Assembly: GCF_021043375.1 (NCBI RefSeq)
Contig: NZ_JAJNDV010000010.1
Coordinates: forward strand, 62,001-126,000
From: Sphingomonas sp. IC-56
GTDB taxonomy: Bacteria > Pseudomonadota > Alphaproteobacteria > Sphingomonadales > Sphingomonadaceae
Reading direction: 5' to 3'
Length of the DNA: 64,000 nucleotides
Positions 48,107 through 56,922 of this stretch are shown piece after piece. The first letter of the stretch is position 1. Each line of letters starts with the position of its first letter. The notes under the pieces are model-generated. The model did not search any database and had not been told where the DNA came from. It worked only from the letters and a program-made list of their open reading frames with translations. Both the position numbers and the translations under genes were made by a program.

Positions 48107-49600
48107 TCACGCCTCGTCCCTGACCACGCGGGCGACTTCGTCCACGGTGGTGATCCCGGCGCGCAGCTTCGCGACGCCGTCGTCGAGCAGGCTGGGGTTG
48201 TCCACCCGGGCATAGGCCTCGATCTCTGCTTCGGACGCGCCGTCGTGGATCAGCTTCTGGAAACGGTCGTCCACCGCGATGACTTCGTACAGCCCGGCGC
48301 GGCCGCGATAGCCGTCACCATGGCACTGATCGCAGCCTTCGGCGCGCCAGAGCGGGGTGCCCGGAGCGATCGCGCCGCCGAGCAGCACGGCGTCCGCTTG
48401 CGTCGCGATATCCTCGCGCCGGCAGGTCGGGCACAGCTTGCGCACCAGCCGCTGCGCCGCCAAGCCCACCACCATCGGCGCGAGCAGGTAGCGCTCCACG
48501 CCCATGTCGATCAGGCGCGTCACCGATCCCACCGCGCTGTTGGTGTGCAGCGTGGAAAGCACGAAGTGACCGGTCATCGCCGATCGCACCGCCACCTGCG
48601 CGGTTTCATGATCGCGTATCTCGCCGACCATGATCACGTCCGGGTCCTGGCGCAGGATCGCGCGGAGCCCGCGCGCGAAAGTCATGTCCGTGCGCGGATT
48701 GACCTGGGTCTGGGCGACGCCGGCTAGCTCATACTCGATCGGGTCCTCGACCGTCATCACGTTGCGCTTGCGGTCGTTGAGGCGGGTGAGCGCGGTGTAG
48801 AGCGTGGTGGTCTTGCCCGAACCAGTCGGACCGGTGACGAGCAGGATGCCGTGGGGGCGCTCCAACAGGCGGCCGAACACCTCCCGATCGCGTTCGCTCA
48901 TGCCCAGCCCGCCAAGGTCGAGCCGCAGTGATCCCTTCTCCAGCAAACGCAGCACCACGCGCTCGCCATGCTGCGTGGGAATAGTGGAAACACGCGCGTC
49001 AACGTCATGGCCGCCGATGCGCAGCGTCACGCGCCCGTCCTGCGGCACGCGGCGCTCGGCGATGTCGAGCTTCGCCATTACCTTGATACGGCTGACCAGC
49101 AGCGGCGCAAGCGCGCGTGGCGGCTCGATCATGTCGCGCAGCACGCCATCGACGCGGAAGCGCACGACCAGCCGCTTTTCCTGCGTCTCGATATGGACGT
49201 CCGACGCGCCTTCCTTGACCGCTTCGAGCAGCAGCGCGTTGATCAGGCGGATCACCGGCGCGTCGTCGCGGGTGTCGAGAAGGTCGTCGACGGAGGCGGC
49301 GCTGTCGGCCAGCGCCGCCAGATCCATGTCGCCCAGATCGAAATCGGCCGCGGCCCCTGCCCGCTCGCTGAAGGTCTGGCTGAGCGCGGTGTCAAACACC
49401 TCGTCACTTACCGCCACATAGCTGGCGCCCGGCGCGATCCGCTGAACCTCCAGCAGGCCATCAAGTCCGGCGCCCGCGCGGTGGACGCATTCCACCCCCG
49501 CCGTTCCTTGGCGCAGCAGCACGCCGTGCTTACGCGCAAAGCTGTATGGTACGGTCAGCGGCGCGGGCGCGTCCTCGATCACCATCAAGGTCTCGCTCAC
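48107..49600 (-). CDS. gspE: Type II secretion ATPase GspE
   Basis: The 497-aa hexameric ATPase drives pseudopilus assembly. Walker A GPTGSGKTT is at 257-265; the Asp box VEDPIEYEL, the Walker B region DPDVIMVGEIRD and the His box STLHTNSA follow. The zinc-binding C-terminal motif has Cys390, Cys393, Cys423 and Cys426 (CPTC...CDQC). The N-terminal N1E domain, about 110 aa, meets GspL. The start is GTG 49600 in a GTGA overlap with gspM's stop; a longer frame from 49705 is rejected. Confidence 0.97.
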   Translation of the reverse strand: MSETLMVIEDAPAPLTVPYSFARKHGVLLRQGTAGVECVHRAGAGLDGLLEVQRIAPGASYVAVSDEVFDTALSQTFSERAGAAADFDLGDMDLAALADSAASVDDLLDTRDDAPVIRLINALLLEAVKEGASDVHIETQEKRLVVRFRVDGVLRDMIEPPRALAPLLVSRIKVMAKLDIAERRVPQDGRVTLRIGGHDVDARVSTIPTQHGERVVLRLLEKGSLRLDLGGLGMSERDREVFGRLLERPHGILLVTGPTGSGKTTTLYTALTRLNDRKRNVMTVEDPIEYELAGVAQTQVNPRTDMTFARGLRAILRQDPDVIMVGEIRDHETAQVAVRSAMTGHFVLSTLHTNSAVGSVTRLIDMGVERYLLAPMVVGLAAQRLVRKLCPTCRREDIATQADAVLLGGAIAPGTPLWRAEGCDQCHGDGYRGRAGLYEVIAVDDRFQKLIHDGASEAEIEAYARVDNPSLLDDGVAKLRAGITTVDEVARVVRDEA

Positions 49601-50094
49601 CCGACGAACTCCACGGTCGCGGACACGCGTCCAGCAGCAGGCCGGCGCTGGATCGACAGCCCGCGCACCCGCAGGTCGCTGGTGGCACTCAAATCCGCCA
49701 GCCATGCCATCAGCGAATCGTAGCTCGCATCCGCCACGATTACCCGCACACCGCCAGGCACCACCTGCGGCCCAACCGCCAGCCCGAAGCCGGACGCCGA
49801 CGCACTCACCACCTGCGCCGGGGGGCCCTGCCTGCGCTGTGTCCGCGTCGTGGTCAGCGTGCCCGCCGCGCGGATGCGCGCGCTCAGCGTCTCATAGGTG
49901 CGGATGTCGGCCACGGCCTCGGCCCGCGCCGATTGCAGCGGCTTCACCACGCCATAGATCAGCACCACGCCTGCCAGCAGCAGCCCGAGGATGCTCAGCA
50001 GCACGCGCTCGCGCCGGCTCAGCCCACCCCACCAGTTATCCAAGCGGATCAGTGCCGCATCGAGCGTCGGCAGGTAGGTCACGATGACTCTCAT
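49597..50094 (-). CDS. gspM: Type II secretion protein GspM
   Basis: A 165-aa bitopic protein: a short cytoplasmic part with WWGGLSRRERVLLSILGLLL, one membrane helix (about 31-50), and a periplasmic ferredoxin-like domain ending RGLSIQRRPAAGRVSATVEF. This matches GspM, which partners GspL. It overlaps gspL by 4 nt upstream and gspE by 4 nt downstream. Confidence 0.9.
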   Translation of the reverse strand: MRVIVTYLPTLDAALIRLDNWWGGLSRRERVLLSILGLLLAGVVLIYGVVKPLQSARAEAVADIRTYETLSARIRAAGTLTTTRTQRRQGPPAQVVSASASGFGLAVGPQVVPGGVRVIVADASYDSLMAWLADLSATSDLRVRGLSIQRRPAAGRVSATVEFVG

Positions 50095-51224
50095 GCCGCC
50101 CTCGCCGTGATGCGGATCGCGCCATCGGGCGATTGCGTGACCTGCCCAGACACCCTCGCTGCGCGCAGCGCCGCGTCGATACGGCCGACCAGCCCGGCAT
50201 CGCTTCCTTCGACATCCATGGTGAGCGTGTTCGCCTGAAAACCAATGCCGCGCACCGTCAGCCCGCCCGCGACGGGCCCCAGCGCACCCGACACCCGGGT
50301 GAGCAGCGGCAGGAACAGGTCAGGGGCAGCCGCCGACCCGCTTGGCAAAAGGTCGGCAAGGCTCGCGGCGAAGTCACCGCTCAGGTTCACGCCCGGCGCG
50401 GCCAGCGCTGCAACGGTGCGGGTCTCTTCCGCGCGTCTGTCGGCGATCGCGCGCAGCATCAGCGTATCGGCGGCTGCGATGACGATATGCGCCGCTGCGC
50501 CCACCGCCGCGATCCAGCCGAGCCGGCGCCAAAGGTTCGGCAAGGCGGGCCGCCGGCGGGCAAAAAGACCCTGGCGAAGGTCGAGTGCCGGATTGATGAG
50601 GCGGGTCGCCAGCGGCTGCGGCGCGATCTCCCCTTCGGCAAGCAGCATGTCGTCTGGCAAGGTCGCGCCATAAGCGACCACAGGCGGCTTCCCCGCCGCG
50701 TCCCAGGCGGAACGAAGAAGCGGCGCTGAAATTGCAAAGCCCGCCCCATCGGGCGTTCGCACCACCGCGCGCTCGTTGCCAAGGTCGACGGCCCACTGCC
50801 CCTCGCTCGGCCGCGGCAGCGCAAGCGCGTCGGGGACCATCGCCGCGTGCCCCAGGCCCGCTTCTTCCGCGACATCCACCCAGGCGGCCATCACCGCATG
50901 CCGTACCACCGCCACCAGATAGCGCTTGGGCGCGATCTCGGCACCCAGCGCCACGTGCAGTGAGTCGATCGGCTCGGCGATCTGGTCCTCGATCGCAAAG
51001 GGCAACGCTTCCAACCGCTTGGCGCGTGTAGAAAGCGGCAGGTCGACGGCAAGCAGCCGCACCTGCTCGGTCGGCACGAGGACGGTTGCGGGCCCACCCG
51101 GCTCGGCTATGATCAGCCGGCCACCCGCGAGCGTCCAAACGCCTGCCGCGGGGGCGTCCGTCTGGTCGGGTACACCAATGGGTCGGGCAGCTTGTGTCAC
51201 ATTTGCTTCATGGGAAGGACGCAT
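50091..51224 (-). CDS. gspL: Type II secretion protein GspL
   Basis: The 377-aa product has the cytoplasmic actin-like GspL domain (VRLLAVDLPLSTRAKRLEAL, then LPFAIEDQIAEPIDSLHVAL). One membrane helix near 240-262 and a periplasmic ferredoxin-like domain with VRGIGFQANTLTMDVEGSDA follow. It recruits GspE to the membrane. ATG 51224 is only 9 nt from the divergent gspG start; GTG 51200 is an alternative with a better spacer. A frame extending to 51947 is spurious. Confidence 0.9.
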   Translation of the reverse strand: MRPSHEANVTQAARPIGVPDQTDAPAAGVWTLAGGRLIIAEPGGPATVLVPTEQVRLLAVDLPLSTRAKRLEALPFAIEDQIAEPIDSLHVALGAEIAPKRYLVAVVRHAVMAAWVDVAEEAGLGHAAMVPDALALPRPSEGQWAVDLGNERAVVRTPDGAGFAISAPLLRSAWDAAGKPPVVAYGATLPDDMLLAEGEIAPQPLATRLINPALDLRQGLFARRRPALPNLWRRLGWIAAVGAAAHIVIAAADTLMLRAIADRRAEETRTVAALAAPGVNLSGDFAASLADLLPSGSAAAPDLFLPLLTRVSGALGPVAGGLTVRGIGFQANTLTMDVEGSDAGLVGRIDAALRAARVSGQVTQSPDGAIRITARAA

Positions 51225-51233
51225 GGGGCGGGG

Positions 51234-51716
51234 ATGCGCATAGAATTGAAACAGTTTAGTGACATCGCACCACCGGAGCCGTCGCGCAAGCGCCGTGCCG
51301 TGCCCAATGGCGAAGCCGGCCTGACCCTGATCGAGATGCTGATCGTGCTGGTGATCATCGCCGTCGTGGCGGGGCTGATCACCATGAACGTGATCGGGCG
51401 TCCAGACGAAGCAAAGGCGACCACGACCAAGGGCAACATCTCCTCCATCGAAGGCGCGCTCAAGATGTATCGCCTCGACAATGGTGATTACCCCAGCACC
51501 GAACAGGGGCTGAAGGCGCTGGTGGAAAAACCGACCGCGCCGCCGGTGCCGAGCAACTGGGCACAGGGCGGCTATCTGTCCGCCCCACCACTCGATGGCT
51601 GGGGTCAACCCTACGTCTATAGCTCGCAGGGCGGCAGCTTCACGATCCGGTCGCTCGGCAAGGATGCGAAGCCCGGCGGCCAGGGCGTCGACGCGGATAT
51701 CGAGGGCAAGGGCTGA
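51234..51716 (+). CDS. gspG: Type II secretion major pseudopilin GspG
   Basis: The 160-aa major pseudopilin has an unusually long leader (about 32 residues) ending GEAG, then LTLIEMLIVLVIIAVVAGLI, with Leu rather than Phe at +1. The mature domain shows ALKMYRLDNGDYPSTEQGLK and a C-terminal calcium-site-like DADIEGKG. GGGGCGGGG precedes ATG 51234. First gene of gspGHICD on the + strand. Confidence 0.96.
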   Translation: MRIELKQFSDIAPPEPSRKRRAVPNGEAGLTLIEMLIVLVIIAVVAGLITMNVIGRPDEAKATTTKGNISSIEGALKMYRLDNGDYPSTEQGLKALVEKPTAPPVPSNWAQGGYLSAPPLDGWGQPYVYSSQGGSFTIRSLGKDAKPGGQGVDADIEGKG

Positions 51717-51720
51717 TCCC

Positions 51721-52200
51721 ATGCGGGGGGGGGTCAGCATTGGCAAAGGGCATGCCGAAGCGGGCATGACCCTGATCGAGATGCTGATCGTGCTGGTCAT
51801 CATCGGCGTCGCCGCGGGCGCGGTGACGCTGGGCATCGGCGCGGCGACACGTGCGCCTACGGTGGAAACCGAAGCGCGCCGCCTGGCCATGCGGCTCCAG
51901 GCCGCCGCCGACGACGCGATGCTGGGCGACCGCATGATCGCCTTCACGGCCGAGAAGCATGGCTATGGCTTCGCTACGATCGGCCCGGATGGTAGGATGA
52001 TCGCGCGCACCGACGATGCGTTGGCCTTTCACCGCCTGCCCGACGGCATCGTCGTGACACTGAGCGCCAAGCCGCCTGTGATGCTGGGCGTCGATGGCGC
52101 GGGACGGCCGCTCTCGGCAACGATCGAGCGCGGTGACCAGCGCTGGCGAGTCTCCTATGACGGCCTGACCGCCAGCGCCGCGCCGGCACCGCGCGCATGA
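51721..52200 (+). CDS. gspH: Type II secretion pseudopilin GspH
   Basis: The 159-aa product has leader MRGGVSIGKGHAEAG then MTLIEMLIVLVIIGVAAGAV (Met at +1, Glu at +5). The globular part follows, with RRLAMRLQAAADDAMLGDR and GYGFATIGPDGR. GspH is a minor pseudopilin just below the tip. It starts 5 nt after gspG and overlaps gspI by 4 nt. Confidence 0.92.
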   Translation: MRGGVSIGKGHAEAGMTLIEMLIVLVIIGVAAGAVTLGIGAATRAPTVETEARRLAMRLQAAADDAMLGDRMIAFTAEKHGYGFATIGPDGRMIARTDDALAFHRLPDGIVVTLSAKPPVMLGVDGAGRPLSATIERGDQRWRVSYDGLTASAAPAPRA

Positions 52201-52547
52201 ACGAAGACGGCTTTTCGCTGATCGAGGCGCTGGTCGCACTGGCGGTGCTCGCCATCGCCACGGTCGGCCTGATGCGCACGGTGGAATCACACATCGATTC
52301 GACGCGCGGGCTCGAACGCCGCAGCGCAGCCATGTGGGTTGCGGAGAACCGGCTGGCCGAACTGGAGGCCGGCATAACCGGCACTGGTGAGCAGGTGCCG
52401 ATGCTGGGGCAACAGTGGCGCGTGGCGGTGGAACGCCGCCGCACCGATGATCCGGAGATCCAGCGGGTCCGCATCAACGTCTTCGCGCTGAACGAGCGCT
52501 CGGCGCTTGCATCGCTCGACGGCTTCGTGGACGGTCGCGGCCGATGA
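52197..52547 (+). CDS. gspI: Type II secretion minor pseudopilin GspI
   Basis: The 116-aa product has a very short leader MNEDG before FSLIEALVALAVLAIATVGL, and the AAMWVAENRLAELEAG segment conserved in GspI. It nucleates the GspIJK tip. Overlaps gspH and gspC by 4 nt each (ATGA). Confidence 0.93.
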   Translation: MNEDGFSLIEALVALAVLAIATVGLMRTVESHIDSTRGLERRSAAMWVAENRLAELEAGITGTGEQVPMLGQQWRVAVERRRTDDPEIQRVRINVFALNERSALASLDGFVDGRGR

Positions 52548-53335
52548 ACCCCGCCTTCACCCTTACGCCGCGACAGGCACGCACGCTGCTCGACGTGCTT
52601 ACCGGCGCGGTGGTGGTATCGGTCGCCTTTGCGCTGGCCGGGCTGACCTGGCGGATCGCCGGCCATGCCAGCACCGGCGCGATCACGGTGCCTTCGGGGC
52701 GCAGCGCCCCTGCCGTCGCGCCGGACGTCGCCGCGGCCCTGGCGCTGGCGCCGTTCGGCAAGGCCTCGGCCACGGAAGCCGCCCAGGCAACGACTATGCC
52801 GTTGGAACTGAAGGGCGTTGTCGCAGCGGTTCCGGCGTCACTGTCGACGGCGTTCATCGCCGTGAGCGGCCAGCCGGCCACTGCCTTCCATGTCGGCGAG
52901 GCGGTGAACGGGGCGACCATCCAGGCGATCCTACGCGACCGGGTGATCCTTTCGGCCGGCGGACGCAGCGAGTTCCTCGCCTTTCCCGATCCCACGCTGA
53001 CGCCCGCACAGCGCCAGGCCGCCGCCGCACAGGGTCCTCAGCCCGGTGCCGCAGCGCCAGGCGGCACCACCGCCCCCGCAGCACCGCCTGCCGCTGGAAC
53101 GGCTGCATTGTTGCAGCGCTTCGACGCGAGCCCGGTGAATGGCGGCTATCGCATCGGCGACAATGGCCCGCCCGGCATGGTCGCTGGCGACGTCATCCAG
53201 TCGGTCAACGGCACCTCTCTGTCCGACCAGACCGCCGCTCAAGCCGCCTTTGCCGCTGCCCAATCCAGCGGCTCCGCCCAGATCCAGATCCTTCGCGATG
53301 GTAAGCGCCTCACGCTCACCGTTCCGCTGCGTTAA
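52544..53335 (+). CDS. gspC: Type II secretion protein GspC
   Basis: A 263-aa inner-membrane protein with one N-terminal helix (about 18-40). The periplasmic HR domain (MPLELKGVVAAVPASLSTAF to NGATIQAILRDRVILSAGGR) contacts the secretin N0 domain. An Ala/Pro-rich linker leads to a C-terminal PDZ domain (PGMVAGDVIQSVNGTSLSD). It links the inner platform to GspD and selects substrates. Confidence 0.92.
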   Translation: MNPAFTLTPRQARTLLDVLTGAVVVSVAFALAGLTWRIAGHASTGAITVPSGRSAPAVAPDVAAALALAPFGKASATEAAQATTMPLELKGVVAAVPASLSTAFIAVSGQPATAFHVGEAVNGATIQAILRDRVILSAGGRSEFLAFPDPTLTPAQRQAAAAQGPQPGAAAPGGTTAPAAPPAAGTAALLQRFDASPVNGGYRIGDNGPPGMVAGDVIQSVNGTSLSDQTAAQAAFAAAQSSGSAQIQILRDGKRLTLTVPLR

Positions 53336-53347
53336 AGAGAACCGCAA

Positions 53348-55435
53348 GTGTCCAAGCTTCGCTCCACCCTCGCCGCCCTCGCGCTCGCCGGCACTGCGCT
53401 GGATGGCATGGCTGCGGCCGCGCAGACCGTCGAAACCGAAGCCGCCGATGTCGTGATCAACATGCGGGGCGTGGAGATCACCGACGTCGCCGACCAGATT
53501 TCGCGCATCACCGGGCGCACGCTGATCCTTGACCCGGCGGTCAAAGGCGCAGTCACCGTCACCTCCGCTACCCCGCTGACCAAGGCGGGCGTGTGGGAGC
53601 TGTTCCAGTCGGTGCTGCGCGCCAACGGCTTCTCCGCCGTCCGCTCAGGTCGGGCATGGCGCATCGTCCCTGCCGCCAACGCGGTGCGCGATGGCGGCGT
53701 GCCCAGCCGCGCCGCGGGCGGACAGGAACTGGTCACGCGCATGGTGCGCCTGTCCAACGTGCCCTCCGCCGATGTCGCGCGGGTCGTCCGGCCGCTCGTT
53801 GCCACCTTTGGCAGCGTCGAGCCCCTGACCGCGCCCAACGCCATCGTCGTCACCGACTATGCCGACAACGTCCGCCGGGTAGAGGCGATCGCTCGCCAGC
53901 TGGACGGCGGCAGTGGTCAAAGCTTCGCGACCATCACGCTGCGCAACGGCAATGCCGGCGACGTCGCTCAGTCGCTCCAGGGCGTGCTCGGCGATGCGCA
54001 GGGCGGCACCGGCGCGCGCGTTGCGGCCGACGCGCGCAGCAACACCGTCATCATTCGCGGCACGCCCGCGGCAGTCGCTGAAGCGCGCCGCATCGCCATC
54101 ACGCTCGACCAGCCGGGTGGTGCCACCCCGATCACGCGCATGTTCCGCCTGAACTATGCCGACGCCGAGTCCGTAACGGACGTGCTGCGCGGCGTGCTCG
54201 GCCAGGGCGAGAGCGCCGACAATCCCGTGGCGCGCAGCCTGTCGGGCGGCAACTCTAATCCGTTTATGCGCCAGAACCCGTCCCAGATCCTCTCGGCGCT
54301 GCCCAACAGTTCGGCAGCGACCAGCGGCGGCATCGGCGCCGCAGCGGCGGCAGGGGGGCTCGGCGGTGGCCTGGGCGTACAGGCACAGCCGCAGATGAGC
54401 AGCGAGCCGCAGCAGCGGCCCCAGGGTTTCTCCACCCCCGACCTGACCGTCCAGCCGGCGCCCGAGCTGAACGCCGTGGTGGTGCGCGGCACGCCCGCGG
54501 CGATCAACTCGATCGAGGGGCTGATCACAGAATTGGACGTGCGCCGTCCGCAGGTCATCATCGAAGCCGCCATTGCCGAGATTACTGGCGACGATGCCGA
54601 GGCGCTGGCGATACAGCTTGGCGCAGCCGGCGCGGCGCTCAACCGCGGTGGAGTAGGCACGTCGTTCGAGGGTGAGACCGGTGGTCCCTCGCTTGGCCGC
54701 ATCCTCGCCACACTCGGCGTGCCGGGCGCCGCGCTGCTGAGCGGTGGCCTCACCGGCAACCTAGCGGTCAGCGACGACTTCTCGATCTTGGTCCAGGCGC
54801 TCGGCGTGTCCACGCGCGCGAACCTGCTGTCGACGCCGCAGATCACCACGCTCGACAACGTCGTGGGCGAGATCGTCGTAGGTCAGAACGTGCCGTTCGT
54901 GACCGGCTCGATCCTGACCAATTCGAGTGACGTGAACCCCTACACCACGATCGAGCGCAAGGATGTCGGCATCACCCTGCGCATCCTGCCGCGCGTGAAT
55001 GCCGGCGACACGATCAGGCTTCAGGTCAACCAGGAGGCATCCTCCATCGCCACCTCTACGGTGTCCGGCGCGTCCGACCTCATCACCAATCGTCGCGCGA
55101 TCAACACCTCCGTGCTGGCTGACAATGGCGAAACCATCGTGCTCGGCGGGCTGATCAGCGACGATTATCAGGACGCGCGCCGGCAGGTGCCGATCCTGGG
55201 CGACATCCCCATTGTCGGCGAGCTGTTCAAGAGCCGGCGTGAGCAGCGCCAAAAGCGCACCCTGTTCATCTTCCTCAAGCCCACGATCCTGCGCGACACC
55301 GCCGATGCCAGCGCGGCGACAAGGGATCGCTACAACCGCCTTCGTGCCGACGAGCTGGAAAACAATCGCCGCAACAGCCTGTTGCTCGCCCCGCCGACTC
55401 CGCGCCTGACGGTGGAGATCGACGGCATCTACTGA
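53348..55435 (+). CDS. gspD: Type II secretion secretin GspD
   Basis: The 695-aa outer-membrane secretin starts at GTG 53348. A signal peptide (about 1-25) is followed by the N0 domain (VVINMRGVEITDVADQISRI), N1-N3 domains, a Gly/Ala-rich stretch near 330-350, and the secretin core with VGQNVPFVTGSILTNSSDVN and VPILGDIPIVGELFKSRREQ. The short tail after the core resembles an S-domain region for pilotin binding. It ends the + strand series and is convergent with a second set of L/M/C-like genes 4 nt away. Confidence 0.96.
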   Translation: MSKLRSTLAALALAGTALDGMAAAAQTVETEAADVVINMRGVEITDVADQISRITGRTLILDPAVKGAVTVTSATPLTKAGVWELFQSVLRANGFSAVRSGRAWRIVPAANAVRDGGVPSRAAGGQELVTRMVRLSNVPSADVARVVRPLVATFGSVEPLTAPNAIVVTDYADNVRRVEAIARQLDGGSGQSFATITLRNGNAGDVAQSLQGVLGDAQGGTGARVAADARSNTVIIRGTPAAVAEARRIAITLDQPGGATPITRMFRLNYADAESVTDVLRGVLGQGESADNPVARSLSGGNSNPFMRQNPSQILSALPNSSAATSGGIGAAAAAGGLGGGLGVQAQPQMSSEPQQRPQGFSTPDLTVQPAPELNAVVVRGTPAAINSIEGLITELDVRRPQVIIEAAIAEITGDDAEALAIQLGAAGAALNRGGVGTSFEGETGGPSLGRILATLGVPGAALLSGGLTGNLAVSDDFSILVQALGVSTRANLLSTPQITTLDNVVGEIVVGQNVPFVTGSILTNSSDVNPYTTIERKDVGITLRILPRVNAGDTIRLQVNQEASSIATSTVSGASDLITNRRAINTSVLADNGETIVLGGLISDDYQDARRQVPILGDIPIVGELFKSRREQRQKRTLFIFLKPTILRDTADASAATRDRYNRLRADELENNRRNSLLLAPPTPRLTVEIDGIY

Positions 55436-55439
55436 ACCC

Positions 55440-55862
55440 TCAACCGGCAGGCAGCGGGACGCGCGCCCGCTGCGCGCCACGAGTGAAGAACGCCGCGTCG
55501 ATCGCCAGCGAGGCGAGCTGCCAGCCATCGACGCTTTCGCCGACACGTAGCGTCCGCGTGGCGCCGTCGCCGCCGCGAACCAGCGCCACGGCATCCTCCC
55601 CTAGCCGCCCGACGATGCCCACCAGCTGCGGCGCATCCTCGGGCAACGCTGCATCCACCTGCTCGGCGGGCGCAGCAAACAACGGCCGCTCGTACACGGC
55701 CTGAAGCACCGGCGGCGCCTCTGCCCCTAGCGGCGGGAGCGCCTGCCCCTCCGGTCCGGCCGCTCCTCGCCCGGCGGGCAGCAGCAGCACCGCGGGCATC
55801 AGCAGCGCGAACGCGCCGCCACCCAGCAACGGCCACCAGTGGCGCGGTATGGTCATTGCCAT
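55440..55862 (-). CDS. GspC/PilP-like single-anchor protein, second set
   Basis: The 140-aa product has an N-terminal membrane helix (HWWPLLGGGAFALLMPAVLL). A small periplasmic beta domain follows: ERPLFAAPAEQVDA, PQLVGIVGRLGEDAVALVRG and RTLRVGESVDGWQLASL, the fold of the GspC HR domain and of PilP. It lacks a PDZ domain. ATG 55862 (GAGGT 9 nt upstream) is preferred; ATG 55856 is 6 nt further. It overlaps the stop of the M-like gene. It is the last gene of a three-gene unit convergent with gspD. Confidence 0.72.
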   Translation of the reverse strand: MAMTIPRHWWPLLGGGAFALLMPAVLLLPAGRGAAGPEGQALPPLGAEAPPVLQAVYERPLFAAPAEQVDAALPEDAPQLVGIVGRLGEDAVALVRGGDGATRTLRVGESVDGWQLASLAIDAAFFTRGAQRARVPLPAG

Positions 55863-56314
55863 GGCGCCAGGACCTCTCCCGAAAGGCGGATGCCGCCGGC
55901 CATTGGCTCCACGCGCCAGCTACGCAACCGCATCAGCGGCCTTTGCCGTTCCAGCGCATCGGCAAAGGCGAGCACTGCCTTTTCCGCACCCGACACCCGC
56001 AGGCGCACGGCCGCCAGCCCCTGCGGCATCGGCACCGCCGCAACCGTTTCAACCAGCACCCCGCCGTTGCGCGCCAGCAGGTTCACCCGCCCCAGGATCG
56101 CGGCCCGTGCTGCCGCCTCATCGCGTGCCGAACTCGCCAGCCCCGGGGAGACCAGGGCTACCGCCACATCACCCCGCTTCGCTTCCAGGCCAAGCCGTGC
56201 GTGAACGGTCTGCGCCGCCCGCAATGTCTCCAGCGCGTCGGATGACAGCGGGCTCAGCAGAACCACCGCAGCCGCGCCGCCGGCCACGCCCAGCGCAAGC
56301 GACCGGCGGTTCAC
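55853..56314 (-). CDS. GspM type b/PilO-like protein, second set
   Basis: A 153-aa bitopic protein with an N-terminal helix (RRSLALGVAGGAAAVVLLSP), a helical/coiled section, and a ferredoxin-like periplasmic domain (GGVLVETVAAVPMPQGLAAV, LRSWRVEPMAGGIRLSGEVL). This matches the T2SS M subtype b and PilO pattern. It differs clearly from GspM at 49597 and is not a duplicate of it. It overlaps both neighbours by a few bases. Confidence 0.75.
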   Translation of the reverse strand: MNRRSLALGVAGGAAAVVLLSPLSSDALETLRAAQTVHARLGLEAKRGDVAVALVSPGLASSARDEAAARAAILGRVNLLARNGGVLVETVAAVPMPQGLAAVRLRVSGAEKAVLAFADALERQRPLMRLRSWRVEPMAGGIRLSGEVLAPWQ

Positions 56315-56856
56315 GTCCCCGCCCCCTGCAACAACACGATCATCGCCGCGTCAGACCTTTGCTGCCCCACTTCGCGCAGCCCCGACAATGCAGGCACCCG
56401 GCGGAGGGCGGCGCGCAGCGCGTCGGGATCGGGCGTGCGCAACGCCAGTTGCAGCGTGCCGTCGGCACCCCGTTCGGCCCGAACAACGCTGGCGTCCTTG
56501 GGCAGTCCGCGGGCAAGCGCCTCAAAGGTGGCGCCCAGCGTCGCACGGCTGATCACCGGCGACAGCAGGTCGCGCGCCTGCTCGGCCGAGGCGCGCCGGG
56601 CAAGCCGCGGCGCAAGCTGCGCCTCCAGCCGCTCCGCCTGCCCGCGCTCTTGTACGGCAAGCATCTGCGCGCCGGCGATCGTCAGCACCGGCCCCATAGC
56701 GATCAGCCCCGCCAGCAGCGCCGCTTCGCGCCACTGCCCCGATGCCTTCGCCCCGGCAGGCGCACGCCCAGCGCCGCGCGCAGATCGAAACAGCTTCGCC
56801 GTCAGGCTTTCGCCCGGTGGTGGCACGTCTTCCTTGTCAGGCTCGCCGGCTCGCAT
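56311..56856 (-). CDS. GspL/PilN-like protein, second set
   Basis: The 181-aa product has a short cytoplasmic segment, one membrane helix (EAALLAGLIAMGPVLTIAGA), a coiled-coil-like stretch (ERGQAERLEAQLAPRLARRA) and a ferredoxin-like periplasmic domain (ERGADGTLQLALRTPDPDAL). This equals the C-terminal part of GspL, or PilN, without the cytoplasmic actin-like domain. ATG 56856 starts the unit; the frame opening at 56892 is longer. It overlaps the M-like gene by 4 nt. Confidence 0.72.
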   Translation of the reverse strand: MRAGEPDKEDVPPPGESLTAKLFRSARGAGRAPAGAKASGQWREAALLAGLIAMGPVLTIAGAQMLAVQERGQAERLEAQLAPRLARRASAEQARDLLSPVISRATLGATFEALARGLPKDASVVRAERGADGTLQLALRTPDPDALRAALRRVPALSGLREVGQQRSDAAMIVLLQGAGT

Positions 56857-56894
56857 GGCGCGCCGCTTACGCCCTCCGCCGCCCCAGCGCAAAG

Positions 56895-56922
56895 CGTCAC
56901 ATTGCGGTCACCAACTCGTCAC
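56895..56922 (+). promoter_or_regulatory. PHO-box-like triple repeat upstream of phoX
   Basis: CGTCAC, GGTCAC and CGTCAC occur at 56895, 56906 and 56917, spaced exactly 11 bp. This period and the GTCA core are those of PhoB-binding PHO boxes (CTGTCAT-type repeats). They lie about 100-125 bp upstream of the phoX ATG and just 5' of the L-like gene start on the other strand, so both could be controlled. Confidence 0.5.

Noticed and set aside
51225-51947. N-terminal extension of gspL by about 240 codons
   Set aside because: It would run antisense through gspG and gspH; GspL starts where the cytoplasmic domain begins.
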